A stretch of 58,606 nucleotides of DNA from Eubacterium sp. AM49-13BH (GTDB lineage Bacteria; Bacillota; Clostridia; Lachnospirales; Lachnospiraceae): the NCBI RefSeq assembly GCF_003464165.1, contig NZ_QSEK01000019.1:1-58606 (forward strand). The letters are read 5' to 3'. The number at the start of each line of letters is the position of its first letter. Position 1 is the stretch's first letter. The translations under genes and the position numbers were made by a program. This document shows, in pieces, positions 17,392-27,464 of this stretch. Under the pieces are notes generated by a model. That model searched no databases. It saw only the letters and a program-made list of their open reading frames with translations, and had not been told where the DNA came from.

Positions 17392-18141
17392 TCAAGCCTC
17401 CTTCGAGTAGTCAACCTTCAGAAGACACAGTCCCTTTGCCGGTGCAGTTGCACCTGCAAGGCTTCTGTTTCTCTCCTCTAAAAGTTGATGCATACTCTCT
17501 GGTGTTCTCTTTCCCTGTCCAACTTCAAGAAGTGTACCACTTAAGATTCTTACCATGTACTGCAGGAATCCGCTTCCATGATATGTAAGATTAAGGAATG
17601 AACCCTTTAAAGAAACATCTATCGAATAAATCTCACGGACTGTCGATTTCTTCATCTTGGGATTACCACAAAATGATGCAAAATCATGTTCCCCAGTAAG
17701 TATGTCTGCTGCCCTCTTCATGGCATCAACATCCAGCTTACCCTCAATTATATTGACATATTTTCTGTTAAATACAGGCTTCTTATCCCCAACATAACAT
17801 GTATAGCAATAAGTTTTCCCCTGTGCATTGTAACGGCTGTGGAATCTGTCAGATGCAACACGAACCTCCTGCACACAGATATCTTCTGGAAGATATCTGT
17901 TCATATAATCGCATATCTCATCTTCCTTCATCTTTGTTTCCATATGTGCATTAGCTACCATTCCCTTTGCATGAACTCCGGCATCTGTTCTTCCTGCACC
18001 TATAACCTCAACCTCAGTTCCTGTCATGGCAGAAAGCACTGATTCTAACTTTCCCTGAATTGTCATATCTGTAGTTGGCTGATGTTCCCAGCCATAATAC
18101 CTTGTACCATCATAAGTGATTATCATCTTATAATTCTTCAT
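17392..18141 (-). CDS. truA: tRNA pseudouridine(38-40) synthase
   Basis: Isomerises uridines 38-40 in the anticodon arm of many tRNAs. The 249-residue product has the usual length. The catalytic aspartate lies in GAGRTDAGVHAKG (about residue 52), and the family motifs YDGTRYYGWEHQP near the N-terminus and GSGFLQYMVRILSGTLLEVG near residue 190 are present. The protein ends normally (LLKVDYSKEA). It follows recQ after 42 bp on the same strand, and the giant palindrome copy 3 begins within 11 bp after its stop codon, where it could end the transcript. Confidence 0.96.
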   Translation of the reverse strand: MKNYKMIITYDGTRYYGWEHQPTTDMTIQGKLESVLSAMTGTEVEVIGAGRTDAGVHAKGMVANAHMETKMKEDEICDYMNRYLPEDICVQEVRVASDRFHSRYNAQGKTYCYTCYVGDKKPVFNRKYVNIIEGKLDVDAMKRAADILTGEHDFASFCGNPKMKKSTVREIYSIDVSLKGSFLNLTYHGSGFLQYMVRILSGTLLEVGQGKRTPESMHQLLEERNRSLAGATAPAKGLCLLKVDYSKEA

Positions 18142-18183
18142 TCATATCTCCCATTCATTCTTCTGTCCATAAACACTTTTATA

Positions 18184-19838
18184 TCATCTTGCCAGATTCT
18201 GCTTCATACCATCGAGGAAATCATATATTTCATCCATAAACACCTTGCCATAGCGCTCATATTTATTCTCACCGACACCGCTTACTGACAGCATTTCTTC
18301 CTCATTAAACGGAACTTTAAGACACATATCTATAAGCGTCCTGTCTGAAAATATTACATATGGCGGAACACCTACTGAAACAGCTATCTGTTTTCTTAAC
18401 TCACGCAGTCTGTTAAACAACATAACACCTCTGTCATTAAGTGCATCCTCCGGCTTCTTTGACTTGGGCGTTGCATATGCCGACTTTGCAGCAGCGGCAG
18501 AACGCTTCATTCTGTCTGCCACCATTGCAGCATTCCTTGATACAGGTGCACTGAAACGGTTTCCCGGATACATATAAGCCTCATCTGCTTCCCGTTCTGC
18601 CTCATCAATAACGCAGTTAGAACAGTTATGGCAGTTGTATCTTCCACCCTCTGGATTGTCTGGTCTTTCTCCAAAATATTTAAGTATATACTCTCTTAAA
18701 CAGCCTGTTGTCTTGCAGTAATCGACCATTGCATTAAGCCTTCTTTTATCAAGAATCATAAGACGTGCCTGTTCTTCTGCATCCATATCAGGATTAGGCT
18801 CTCTATGTTCTATGAAAAACTTATTTATCATAATATCCTGCGGAGAATACAGCAATACGCATTCTGAATCCTCTCCATCTCTTCCGGCACGTCCAGCTCC
18901 TGATAATAATTCTCTATACACTGTGGCATATTATAATGAATTACAAATCTTACATTTGACTTGTCAATTCCCATTCCAAATGCATTAGTTGCAACAACAA
19001 CTGGCTTGATATCATATATAAATGAATCCTGATTTTCTTTTCTTTCTTCCGCTGAGAGTCCCGCATGATACTTAGTCACAGAAAGTCCGTTGGCATTAAG
19101 CATGTCATAAACTTTTTCAACATTTTTTCTTGTAGCACAGTATATAATCCCACTATCCTGTCTGTGGCTTACAAGATAATCAAGTATATATGAATCCTTG
19201 TCCTTAATATGCTTGACCTTGAATGTCAGATTGCTTCTGTCAAAACCTGTCGTGAGTATTACAGGTCTTTCGAGTGAAAGAATCTGCAACATATCATCTC
19301 TTACTTTGCTTGTTGCTGTAGCTGTAAATGCGCTTATTATAGGACGCCTTGCCAGTTTCTTAACAAACGACAATATATTCAGATAACTTGGTCTGAAATC
19401 CTGTCCCCACTGTGATATACAGTGAGCTTCATCTACGGTAATCATAGATATCTCTACATGTGTGGCAAAATCAAGAAACCCCCATGTTTCCAGCCTTTCA
19501 GGTGCAACATATATAATTTTATACCGTCCCTGCTTTGCAAATGCGAGTGCCTTAGCTATCTGATTATCTGTAAGAGAACTGTTAATATAAGCTGCATGTA
19601 CACCTGCCTGATTAAGTGCTCCAACCTGATCCTTCATTAGCGATATAAGTGGAGATACAACAAGAGTAATGCCGGACATTAACAATGCCGGCACCTGATA
19701 ACATAATGATTTTCCCGCACCTGTAGGCATAATTCCTAACACATCCTGCCCTGCAAGAATAGCATCAACTAACTTTTCCTGACCCGGACGAAATGAATTA
19801 TACCCAAAATAATGCTTTAAAATTCCATATTTATCCAT
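18184..19838 (-). pseudogene. recQ: ATP-dependent DNA helicase RecQ, single-base frameshift
   Basis: Codes for a RecQ-family 3'-5' helicase in two frames. The first piece (19838 down to about 18897) holds Walker A PTGAGKSLCYQ, the DEAHCISQWGQDFRPSY box, and helicase domain 2 up to NYYQE. The second piece, in another frame, continues with GRAGRDGEDSECVLLYSPQD, the zinc-binding cysteines (CREYILKYFG, CHNCSNC) and a C-terminal HRDC domain. One extra base near 18897 (GAGCT to GAGGCT) would restore an unbroken protein of about 551 residues. Every motif is otherwise intact, so a sequence error is likelier than a dead gene. It starts 3 bp after the GGDEF gene. Confidence 0.88.
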
Positions 19839-19841
19839 ATA

Positions 19842-21449
19842 TCACTCTCTTTTCAATCTTCTCTTACTTTCGTACATTCTCTTATCAGCTCTGCTTCTTG
19901 TATCTTCAAAGTTCTTATCTGTCTTTATATCATATTCAGCATAACCACATGCAATCTGCACATTAAGGTCTTTGATTTCAAGTGCTTCTTCAGCATACTT
20001 TTCAAGTTCCCTTAGCTGCTTCACATGTCTTCCAATATCAAAGCTTTTTTGCTTCTGATTAATTACAGTACAGAATTCATCCCCACCTATACGATAACAT
20101 TTACCATGTCTGCCAAATATCTCTTTAATAATTCTGGCTGATGCCTGTATATAGGCATCTCCTGCTGCATGCCCCAGATTATCATTACACCACTTAAGGT
20201 TATTAAGGTCAAATGTCACTATAGAATACCCTTCATAATCAGAAGTTTCCTGTTCCCACTCTTCAAATGCAAAGCGATTATAAACCCCTGTCATAGTATC
20301 AGTTACAGCCATCTCTTTGTAGAAATCCACCTTCTGACCTTCTTTAATCTTCTCATATGCTTCTGATATGCTCTCATAACCAAGCACAATAATAAATATA
20401 AGAATACCCAGTTTTCCTATAAGATCTGTCTGCTGCATTCCCTTATAATATGCAATAAGATCAACAATCATAGAAATTCCAAGTGAAGCCGCACCTATAA
20501 TATTAGACTTTACTTTCCTGTCAAAGCCTTTAACCCATACTCTTTTAATAAGAACTGTCCAGAAATATACAAGTGACATAGCAAGCATCATATGTATAAT
20601 GTACACGCTGTTCTTAAATTCCCACACACCTGTCATATGACATACAAGCAGTATTACAGCTGTTGCAGCATATATGGCGCACAAGATATTATTCACAGCA
20701 CTTTTCCCTATCTGGAAAAAATTCTTCTCTGCCTGCATAAAAGGAATAGGCATCATCATAAGCAGTATATACCCTATCAGTGAACCTATCTTCCTGTTCT
20801 CCACAAGAATTGTTGCAATATCAGTTTCATTAAGAGCCCATGCACCTATAATCATTGCAAATATACCGAAATAAAACAGTGCTTGTGTCTGTGCAATTTT
20901 CTTTCTACAGAAAATCCATAATATAACCATGGCAAATCCAACTATTATTATAAACGAACTAAGTACTGCTGATGGTAGCGATTTCGCAATAAGCTCTTTT
21001 ACAAGTTTTGTCTCGTCGCCATATCCAAATGTTGTTTCTCTTATCTTATGACCATCATATACATTAGTAAGCCTTACAATTATATCTGTTGTATATGGCG
21101 GAATGTTCACAATCGTATAATTAGTTCCAGTGGTTGTTCCATATATAGACCTATGTGCTTTTATATAATATATAAGTCTTCCACCTGCATATACTTCTAC
21201 TTCCTGATGCCTGCTTACAAATGCCAGTGCATTATTATTTCCTGCACTTGCTCTGATTTTTACATAATATTCAATTGTGTCATCTCCAATATATCTTGTA
21301 TCCTCTGGTTTAACTACGGCACCCGTTCTTTTATCTTCCGGTGTCACCTTATCTACAGTGCTGAATATAAATCCTGAAGCCATAAAAAGCAGAAATCCTA
21401 ATAAAAATATACCGTAAAAAATCCTGTTAATTAATTTAATTCTTTTCAT
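19842..21449 (-). CDS. Membrane-bound GGDEF diguanylate cyclase
   Basis: A 535-residue protein: one N-terminal membrane segment (about 8-28), an extracytoplasmic region of about 130 residues, seven hydrophobic segments (about 160-365, resembling a 7TMR-type sensor) and a C-terminal GGDEF domain. The active site YRIGGDEF is intact, as are MTGVYNRFAFEEWE and FDLNNLKWCNDNLGH, so it should make cyclic di-GMP from two GTP. The RxxD inhibitory site expected just before GGDEF is absent, so product inhibition through that site is not expected. A good promoter precedes it, and recQ starts 3 bp after it. Confidence 0.9.
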   Translation of the reverse strand: MKRIKLINRIFYGIFLLGFLLFMASGFIFSTVDKVTPEDKRTGAVVKPEDTRYIGDDTIEYYVKIRASAGNNNALAFVSRHQEVEVYAGGRLIYYIKAHRSIYGTTTGTNYTIVNIPPYTTDIIVRLTNVYDGHKIRETTFGYGDETKLVKELIAKSLPSAVLSSFIIIVGFAMVILWIFCRKKIAQTQALFYFGIFAMIIGAWALNETDIATILVENRKIGSLIGYILLMMMPIPFMQAEKNFFQIGKSAVNNILCAIYAATAVILLVCHMTGVWEFKNSVYIIHMMLAMSLVYFWTVLIKRVWVKGFDRKVKSNIIGAASLGISMIVDLIAYYKGMQQTDLIGKLGILIFIIVLGYESISEAYEKIKEGQKVDFYKEMAVTDTMTGVYNRFAFEEWEQETSDYEGYSIVTFDLNNLKWCNDNLGHAAGDAYIQASARIIKEIFGRHGKCYRIGGDEFCTVINQKQKSFDIGRHVKQLRELEKYAEEALEIKDLNVQIACGYAEYDIKTDKNFEDTRSRADKRMYESKRRLKRE

Positions 21450-21501
21450 AAAAAAAGCCTTTCAGCCGTACTATAGTGTTGTCCGTAATGAATCTAACCC
21501 T

Positions 21502-21530
21502 ATAATACAGTAGAATGGCTTTCTTTTCAA
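21502..21530 (-). promoter_or_regulatory. Putative sigma-A promoter of GGDEF-recQ-truA
   Basis: On the minus strand TTGAAA (21530-21525) and TATTAT (21507-21502) are separated by 17 bp, about 50 bp before the GGDEF start. Confidence 0.65.
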
Positions 21531-21603
21531 ATTATTTTTTGTTGTTCTGTATTTTGTACACTATTTGCAAAGTTTAAAAACTGCATAGCACTACAAGTTT
21601 ATA

Positions 21604-22652
21604 TTATATACTCTTTGCAAGCTCAGCAGGGTTCTCTGAAAACTTCAGAGCTACATCCCTTGAAATAACCCTTGTCTTAACAAGATTAGCAAGTGAATAA
21701 TTCATTGTATGCATACCTGACTGCATATTCGACTGAAGAACTGTCTGAATCTGATTGGTTTTCTTTTCTTTGATAAGATTAGCTACTGCTGTATTGTTAA
21801 TCATTATCTCTGTAGCTGCAATTCTTCCCTCATGCTCTGCACAAGGTACGAGTGTCTGGGTTACAACAGCTGCTAATACAGATGCAAGCTGTAATGTAAG
21901 TGCTGACTGTGCCTCTACCGGACATGCACTGATTATACGTTCAACTGTCTGTGCTGCACTTCTTGTATGAAGAGTTGATAATACAAGATGTCCTGTTTCA
22001 GCAGCTGTAATTGCCGCATTGATAGTTTCATAGTCTCTCATCTCTCCCACGAGAATAACATCAGGATCTTCACGAAGTGCTGAACGAAGTGCTGTCGCAA
22101 AATCAGGTACATCTCTTCCTACTTGTCTCTGATGTATCATAGATTTCTTAAATCCATATACATACTCTATAGGATCTTCTACTGTTATAATATGTCTTGA
22201 CATATTGTTGTTAATATAATCAATCATAGCTGCAAGTGTTGTAGACTTACCACTTCCTGTAGGACCTGTTACAAGAATAAGACCTGACCTTTTCTCAACA
22301 AGCTTAGAAAAAAGTTTTCCTGAATGTCCCAATTCTTCAAACGACGGTATAACAGAATCAAGAAGACGGATACTCGCTGCAAGATTTCTTCTCTGATGAT
22401 ATATATTAATTCTTAATCGACCACCAGACTCATCAGTGGCTGCCACATCCATATCTTTTCCTGCCTGAACAGTCTGTATATCTTCATCACCAAGAATTGA
22501 GAATATCATCTCTTCTGTTTCTTCTATCGAGGTGTTATATCAAGAAGCTGAAGTTCACCATATTTTCTTACCGCAACCGCTTCCCCTGCAGTAATATGCA
22601 GATCTGAACACCTGTTATCTCTTGCGTATTTAATTAATTCTTTTAATTCCAT
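21604..22652 (-). pseudogene. pilT: Twitching motility ATPase PilT, single-base frameshift
   Basis: Retraction ATPase of type IV pili. The start at 22652, behind GGGAGGGG, gives LKELIKYARDNRCSDLHITA, a typical PilT N-terminus, which stops after LLDITPR. The rest reads in another frame from SIEETEEMIFSIL onward, with Walker A GPTGSGKSTTLA, the Asp box HIITVEDPIEYV, Walker B ALREDPDVILVGEMRD and the His box HLVLSTLHT. One base is missing near 22530-22531; with it the protein would be about 349 residues, the usual length. No pilin or other pilus gene is nearby, so it is an orphan PilT. Confidence 0.88.
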
Positions 22653-22726
22653 GTTCCCCTCCCATACAATTTGTCCATTAGTATGAACAACAATAAAATA
22701 CTACCATAATAAAAATGCATATTCAA

Positions 22727-23368
22727 TCACACTTTTATCCCATTTTTCTTACATATATCATCAAGGCAGCATCTTTCACAGTGCGGTGTAGTACGCGCCG
22801 TACATACCTCTCTTCCGTGGTCTACAAACCTGTGGCATAATCCGCTGCCTTCTTCTGGCGGGACTATCTTCCACAATGCCATCTCAACCTTCTTAGGCTC
22901 TTTCTCATCTTTTACAAGACCGATTCTGTTACAAAGCCTTATGCAGTGTGTATCTGTAACAATTGCCGGCTTTCCGAAAACATCGCCCATAATAAGATTG
23001 GCACTCTTCCTTCCAACTCCAGGAAGCTTTAATAATTCTTCCATGCTGTCAGGAACTTTATCGTTATACTGTTCATGAAGCATACGCATACATGCACATA
23101 TATCCCTTGCCTTGCTTTTTCCAAGTCCGCATGGTCTTATAATCTTTTCAATCTCTTCTGGAGATGCTGCAGCAAGTGATGCTATATCAGGATATTTTTC
23201 ATACAGCCCCTTAACCACAACATTTACTCTTGCATCAGTGCATTGTGCCGCAAGTCTTACGCTTACAAGCAGTTTCCAGGCATCATCGTAATCAAGACTG
23301 CACTCCGAATCCGGATATTCTGCCTTTAATCTTCTTATAACCTCTAAAGCAAGTTCTTTCTTAGTCAT
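22727..23368 (-). CDS. nth: Endonuclease III
   Basis: A DNA glycosylase/AP lyase that removes oxidised pyrimidines. The 213-residue product has the helix-hairpin-helix KLPGVGRKSANLIM with the catalytic lysine, the catalytic aspartate in VTDTHCIRLCNRIG, and a C-terminal four-cysteine [4Fe-4S] cluster in CTARTTPHCERCCLDDIC. The first cysteine spacing is seven residues rather than the six of E. coli Nth, which I believe is common in clostridial members. It starts 3 bp after the SLC6 transporter stop codon and is probably translated from the same message. Confidence 0.95.
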   Translation of the reverse strand: MTKKELALEVIRRLKAEYPDSECSLDYDDAWKLLVSVRLAAQCTDARVNVVVKGLYEKYPDIASLAAASPEEIEKIIRPCGLGKSKARDICACMRMLHEQYNDKVPDSMEELLKLPGVGRKSANLIMGDVFGKPAIVTDTHCIRLCNRIGLVKDEKEPKKVEMALWKIVPPEEGSGLCHRFVDHGREVCTARTTPHCERCCLDDICKKNGIKV

Positions 23369-23371
23369 AGA

Positions 23372-24837
23372 TTACGCATCTTTCTTCTTATAATTAGCAA
23401 TTCCGAATATTGCAAGAAGCAATACACACGCAAATATCATCCAGCCAACAAGATAACCTGTTCCCCTTGATTTAAATGTATCATAATAACCCTTAAGGTA
23501 TACAACCACTATAATAGCCGGAAGTATATAACTCATATAGAATCTTAACCATTCAGGAAGCTTAGGACCTTTTCCTTCATTAGCTTCTTTTCTGAAGCCT
23601 TCCCAGCCCCAGCCGTTCTTCTTAGTACAGAATAATACAAATATCATCTTCCAAGAGGAAGCAGATTATATGAAACAAGGAAATCCTCCAGATCCATAAT
23701 TGAACTTCCCGGACCAATAGGCTGGAAAGCTGCAAGCTTGTTAAAGCCTAATACAGCAGGAAGTGAAAGCAGTATCATGAATATAACATTACCTGCAACA
23801 ACCTTTTTCCTTGAAAATCCCTTAAGGTCAATATAAAAAGCAATAATGTTCTCAAATACAGCAATTACAGTTGATAATGCTGCAAATGACATGAATACAA
23901 AGAATGCTGTTCCCCATATTCTTCCTCCCGCCATATGATTAAATATGTTAGGCAGTGTTATAAATAAAAGTGATGGACCGGCACCCGGAGCAACACCATA
24001 TGCAAAGCATGCAGGAATAATTATGAATCCTGCCATAAGAGCAACAAATGTATCAATCAGAATGATATTAACAGCCTCTCCACCTATTGTTCTGTCTTTC
24101 TTTAAGTAGCTTCCGAATATCTCCATTGCGCCAATGCCTACACTAAGTGTAAAGAATGCATGCGTCATGGCATCAAATATAACCGGCCCTAAACCTCTTG
24201 ATTTAATAGCATCAAGATTAGGCACCATATAGAATTTAACACCTTCTGCTGCATTAGGAAGAACAAGTGAATGAACTGCCAGTACCACAATAAGGATAAG
24301 GAGAAGCGACATCATAACCTTAGTAATCTTCTCAACGCCCTTCTGTAATCCTAATACACATACACCAAACGAAAGTAAAACTGAAACAATCATCCAGATT
24401 GTCATTGTACCCGGCTGTGAAAGCATAGTTCCAAATGCACCTGAAACCTCATCTGGCTCTAAACCTGCTAACGAACCACTTGCCTCACGCCATGCATAAT
24501 AAAGCATCCATCCTGCAACCATAGTATAGAAAGCCATTAATATGTAGCTTCCTACTACCGATACCCATTTGAAATGATGCCATTTACTTCCCTTAGTCTC
24601 CAGTTCTTCAAATGCCCTTGCAGCACCTTTACCGCTTCCTCGTCCTACTGTGAACTCCGCACACATAATAGGAAATCCAAGAATTGCAAGAAATACAAGA
24701 TAGATAAGCACGAATGCCGCACCACCATTTTCCCCGCATATGTATGGAAATTTCCACACATTACCAAGTCCCACCGCACAGCCAGCAGACACTAAGATAA
24801 AGCCGAGTCGCGAGCCGAATTTTTCTCTCTCTTTCAA
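23372..24837 (-). pseudogene. SLC6 (NSS) family Na+-dependent transporter, single-base frameshift
   Basis: A sodium-coupled amino-acid or amine importer of the LeuT/YhdH type. The start is TTG at 24837 with GGAGG seven bases before it, as no suitable ATG exists. The first frame gives about 397 residues with GCAVGLGNVWKFPYICGENGG (TM1, Na+ and substrate site) through SYNLLPLG, then stops. The remaining part of the C-terminus (MIFVLFCTKKNGWGWEGF and one more membrane segment) is in another frame starting at ATG 23647. One base is missing near 23648. A short stop-start overlap could in principle let both parts be made, but an error is likelier. Confidence 0.85.
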
Positions 24838-24910
24838 AATAAAACCTCCATCATTAATATATTTACATTAATTAAGATTGTATCATATATTACTATATTT
24901 TCACAGCCAA

Positions 24911-26611
24911 TTATTTCATACTCTGACTGACTTCTGATGTAATAGTCTGACCGCCCTGTTCATTCCATTCTTTTACAAATGTATCAAAGTAAGATATATC
25001 TTCTTCTCCGCTTATAATCTTTAAATATGCCTCTTTTTCTTTAGCCTTAAGTCTCCACCAATGGCTCTTCATTGTGTCTGTGGTCTTAAAATAAAGTGAG
25101 TCAACTACCTTTATATTATCCTGTGCAATAAGACTGCATGCCTTAATTCTTGACATATACGCTGCCCATTGCGTACTTGTTTTGTTAGCATTCTTAATAT
25201 ACTCACTGCATGCATCATAAAATGAACGCTCAAGAAGTTCCAGACTGTCAGGATTCTTTCTTCCCGAAATTGTGGCATCTATATTCCTGTAACATATTGA
25301 AAGTGCATTATTATAATCAACATTTATTGATAAAGGTCTTGCCGTAGGTTCAACATTAAGCTGATAGTAATTCTTGAATTCTTCTGAGTCTGTACAGTCA
25401 AATCTTACTTTATCAAACATAACGCTTATCATCTTTGCTGCAATCTCAGGATGTTCATAGCCCTTTCTTACAACAACATATTTGTAACACGGGTTCTGGC
25501 TGTGATAACTCGTTGTTCCATCCGAATCCGTTGCTATTAAATATGGCTGCCAGTCCGCATCCGGATTTCTGCTTACTGCATTAGCAAGCGGATTATTCGG
25601 CGCCCACCATGGTCCGAAAAACGAGCCACACAGACCATTCTCTATAAGCTCACATATGTTGGTTGATGTTCTCAGAAGAAAATCATTATCTATAACACCC
25701 TGATTATACAGGCTGCTTATATACGAAAGTGCTTCTTTTGCCTCATCTGTAACCGAACCATATACAATCTCACCATCATCATTCATTATCCACTGCTTTG
25801 GATACGCCCCAAAGCAGGCAAATATTATATCCAGCAGAAATTCACTGCTGTAACCACATTCACCTGTCACATCTGTATCCACTGCAAGCCCCACTGTATT
25901 AGGTTTTCCTGATGTATCCACTCCATTATTTCCAGGGTCTTCTGATATAAAATGCTTCACTATATTAACAACATCATCAATAGTGTGTGGCTCTGACAAT
26001 CCAAGCTTATCCATCCAGTCTTTTCTTAACCACACCAGATTAGGTCCGTCTGTTATATTAGTCTCAGGCAGTGCCATTATCTTTCCATCGTATGTAACCA
26101 TATCCTTAAGTGAATCCCCATAGCTTTCATACATTTTTCTGATTCTGTCACTTATACAGTTATTGTAGCTTTCTGTAAGGTCCTCTATAAGTCCTGCTTC
26201 CACTAACTGTTCAACCTCATCCTGACTTGATACAACCATGATATCCGGCAGGCTTCCCATTGAGATTGCCATAGAAACGTTAGTGTCATACTGGCTGTCG
26301 TTTGCTTCAAATGCATCAACATTCTGCACATTAATCACAGACTTAATATAGCGTGTGTACGCATTATCTGTATATGTGTCATTCTCCGGCATATTGGAAT
26401 TATTAACACTTGTCATCTTTCCAAGTGTATATTCTATAGTCTCGGGGTAAGCCCCGAATGGCGTTGTTCTCGCTTCTTCCATTCTAGCATTGTATTCTTC
26501 ATTATCATTAGACGCAAAACCAGCCGGGCTTTTACACCCGGCTAATATAAGCATTATTCCTGTGACACCAAATGCCACACATTTTTTTAATGTTTGCTTT
26601 AATCTATTCAT
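24911..26611 (-). CDS. Extracellular solute-binding lipoprotein, sugar family
   Basis: A 566-residue binding protein with a lipoprotein signal ending LILAGC (cysteine about residue 26). Its size and sequence resemble the large family 1 binding proteins (LipO/YtcQ type) for complex glycans, with features such as MALPETNITDGPNLVWLRKDWMDKLG written here in two parts: MALPETNITDGPN and LVWLRKDWMDKLG. It follows the MalG-type permease by only 4 bp, so it is part of the same operon, yet that operon already has a MalE-type binding protein. It may deliver a second, larger ligand to the same permeases or act as a sensor. Confidence 0.8.
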   Translation of the reverse strand: MNRLKQTLKKCVAFGVTGIMLILAGCKSPAGFASNDNEEYNARMEEARTTPFGAYPETIEYTLGKMTSVNNSNMPENDTYTDNAYTRYIKSVINVQNVDAFEANDSQYDTNVSMAISMGSLPDIMVVSSQDEVEQLVEAGLIEDLTESYNNCISDRIRKMYESYGDSLKDMVTYDGKIMALPETNITDGPNLVWLRKDWMDKLGLSEPHTIDDVVNIVKHFISEDPGNNGVDTSGKPNTVGLAVDTDVTGECGYSSEFLLDIIFACFGAYPKQWIMNDDGEIVYGSVTDEAKEALSYISSLYNQGVIDNDFLLRTSTNICELIENGLCGSFFGPWWAPNNPLANAVSRNPDADWQPYLIATDSDGTTSYHSQNPCYKYVVVRKGYEHPEIAAKMISVMFDKVRFDCTDSEEFKNYYQLNVEPTARPLSINVDYNNALSICYRNIDATISGRKNPDSLELLERSFYDACSEYIKNANKTSTQWAAYMSRIKACSLIAQDNIKVVDSLYFKTTDTMKSHWWRLKAKEKEAYLKIISGEEDISYFDTFVKEWNEQGGQTITSEVSQSMK

Positions 26612-26615
26612 ATAT

Positions 26616-27464
26616 CTAACCCTTCACTGCACCTGTCATGCTTTCATTATAACATCTTTGCATTATCATAAACAAGGCTGCAATTGGAATTGATATAAGA
26701 ACTGCTCCTGCTGCAAATCTTGTGTACCATACATCAACATACTCCTTTTCAAGCATCTGCCACAAGCCGATTGCTACGGTATAATACTTCGCATTTGCCC
26801 TGCAGATTACTCTTGCAAATATGAAATCTACCCAAGGTGCTATGAATGATGTAAGTATTGTATACACTATAATTGGTTTACTAAGAGGTATTGTTATCTT
26901 GGTAAATACCTGCCACTTCGTTGCTCCATCTATCATAGCAGCCTCATCTATTGTCTTAGGGATAGTATCAAAGAATCCCTTTGCAATGTAAAACTGTATT
27001 CCTGATGATGCTGAATATACAAGCACAAGTGCAACTCTTATCATTGCTCCTTCTGAAAGTCCTACTGCTTTAAGTATATAATATACAGCAACCATCGCCA
27101 TAAATGCAGGGAAAAGTCCAAGTATCATTGCAATATTCATCATTACTTTTCTCATCTTAAACTTAAGCCGTGACATACAATAAGCCACTGACAGAACAAA
27201 AAATGTAGATATAATACACGAGAATACTGCTACTATCAGTGTATTGGTAAACATTCGTGGGAAATTAAGTATTCCTGTATCTGTAAAAAGCTTTAAGTAA
27301 TTATCAAATGAATACTGCTTTGGGAAGAAGGAGCTTGTATAAGCACCCTTCTGTGCCCTGAAGCTTGTGAGGATTATCCAGAAAAGAGGACTTACCCACA
27401 CTATCGCTAATATTGTAAGCACTGTATGTGCCAGTATATTTTTAATAGTCTTTTTCTTTTTCAC
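26616..27464 (-). CDS. malG: Maltose/maltodextrin-type ABC permease, MalG-like
   Basis: A 282-residue inner-membrane permease of the carbohydrate uptake class 1 family with six membrane segments. The EAA cytoplasmic loop reads DEAAMIDGATKWQVFTKITI (about residue 192), the contact point for the ATPase. It overlaps the MalF-like gene by four bases (ATGA). No ATPase gene is in the cluster, so it probably shares a multi-sugar ATPase (MsmK/UgpC-like) encoded elsewhere, as is usual in Firmicutes. Confidence 0.88.
   Translation of the reverse strand: MKKKKTIKNILAHTVLTILAIVWVSPLFWIILTSFRAQKGAYTSSFFPKQYSFDNYLKLFTDTGILNFPRMFTNTLIVAVFSCIISTFFVLSVAYCMSRLKFKMRKVMMNIAMILGLFPAFMAMVAVYYILKAVGLSEGAMIRVALVLVYSASSGIQFYIAKGFFDTIPKTIDEAAMIDGATKWQVFTKITIPLSKPIIVYTILTSFIAPWVDFIFARVICRANAKYYTVAIGLWQMLEKEYVDVWYTRFAAGAVLISIPIAALFMIMQRCYNESMTGAVKG

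Noticed and set aside
21450..21603. Cyclic di-GMP riboswitch before the GGDEF gene
   Set aside because: The conserved GEMM core is not visible; only a promoter was found.
23372..23647. Separate small membrane protein gene before nth
   Set aside because: Its sequence continues the C-terminus of the SLC6 transporter, so it is the second part of a frameshifted gene.
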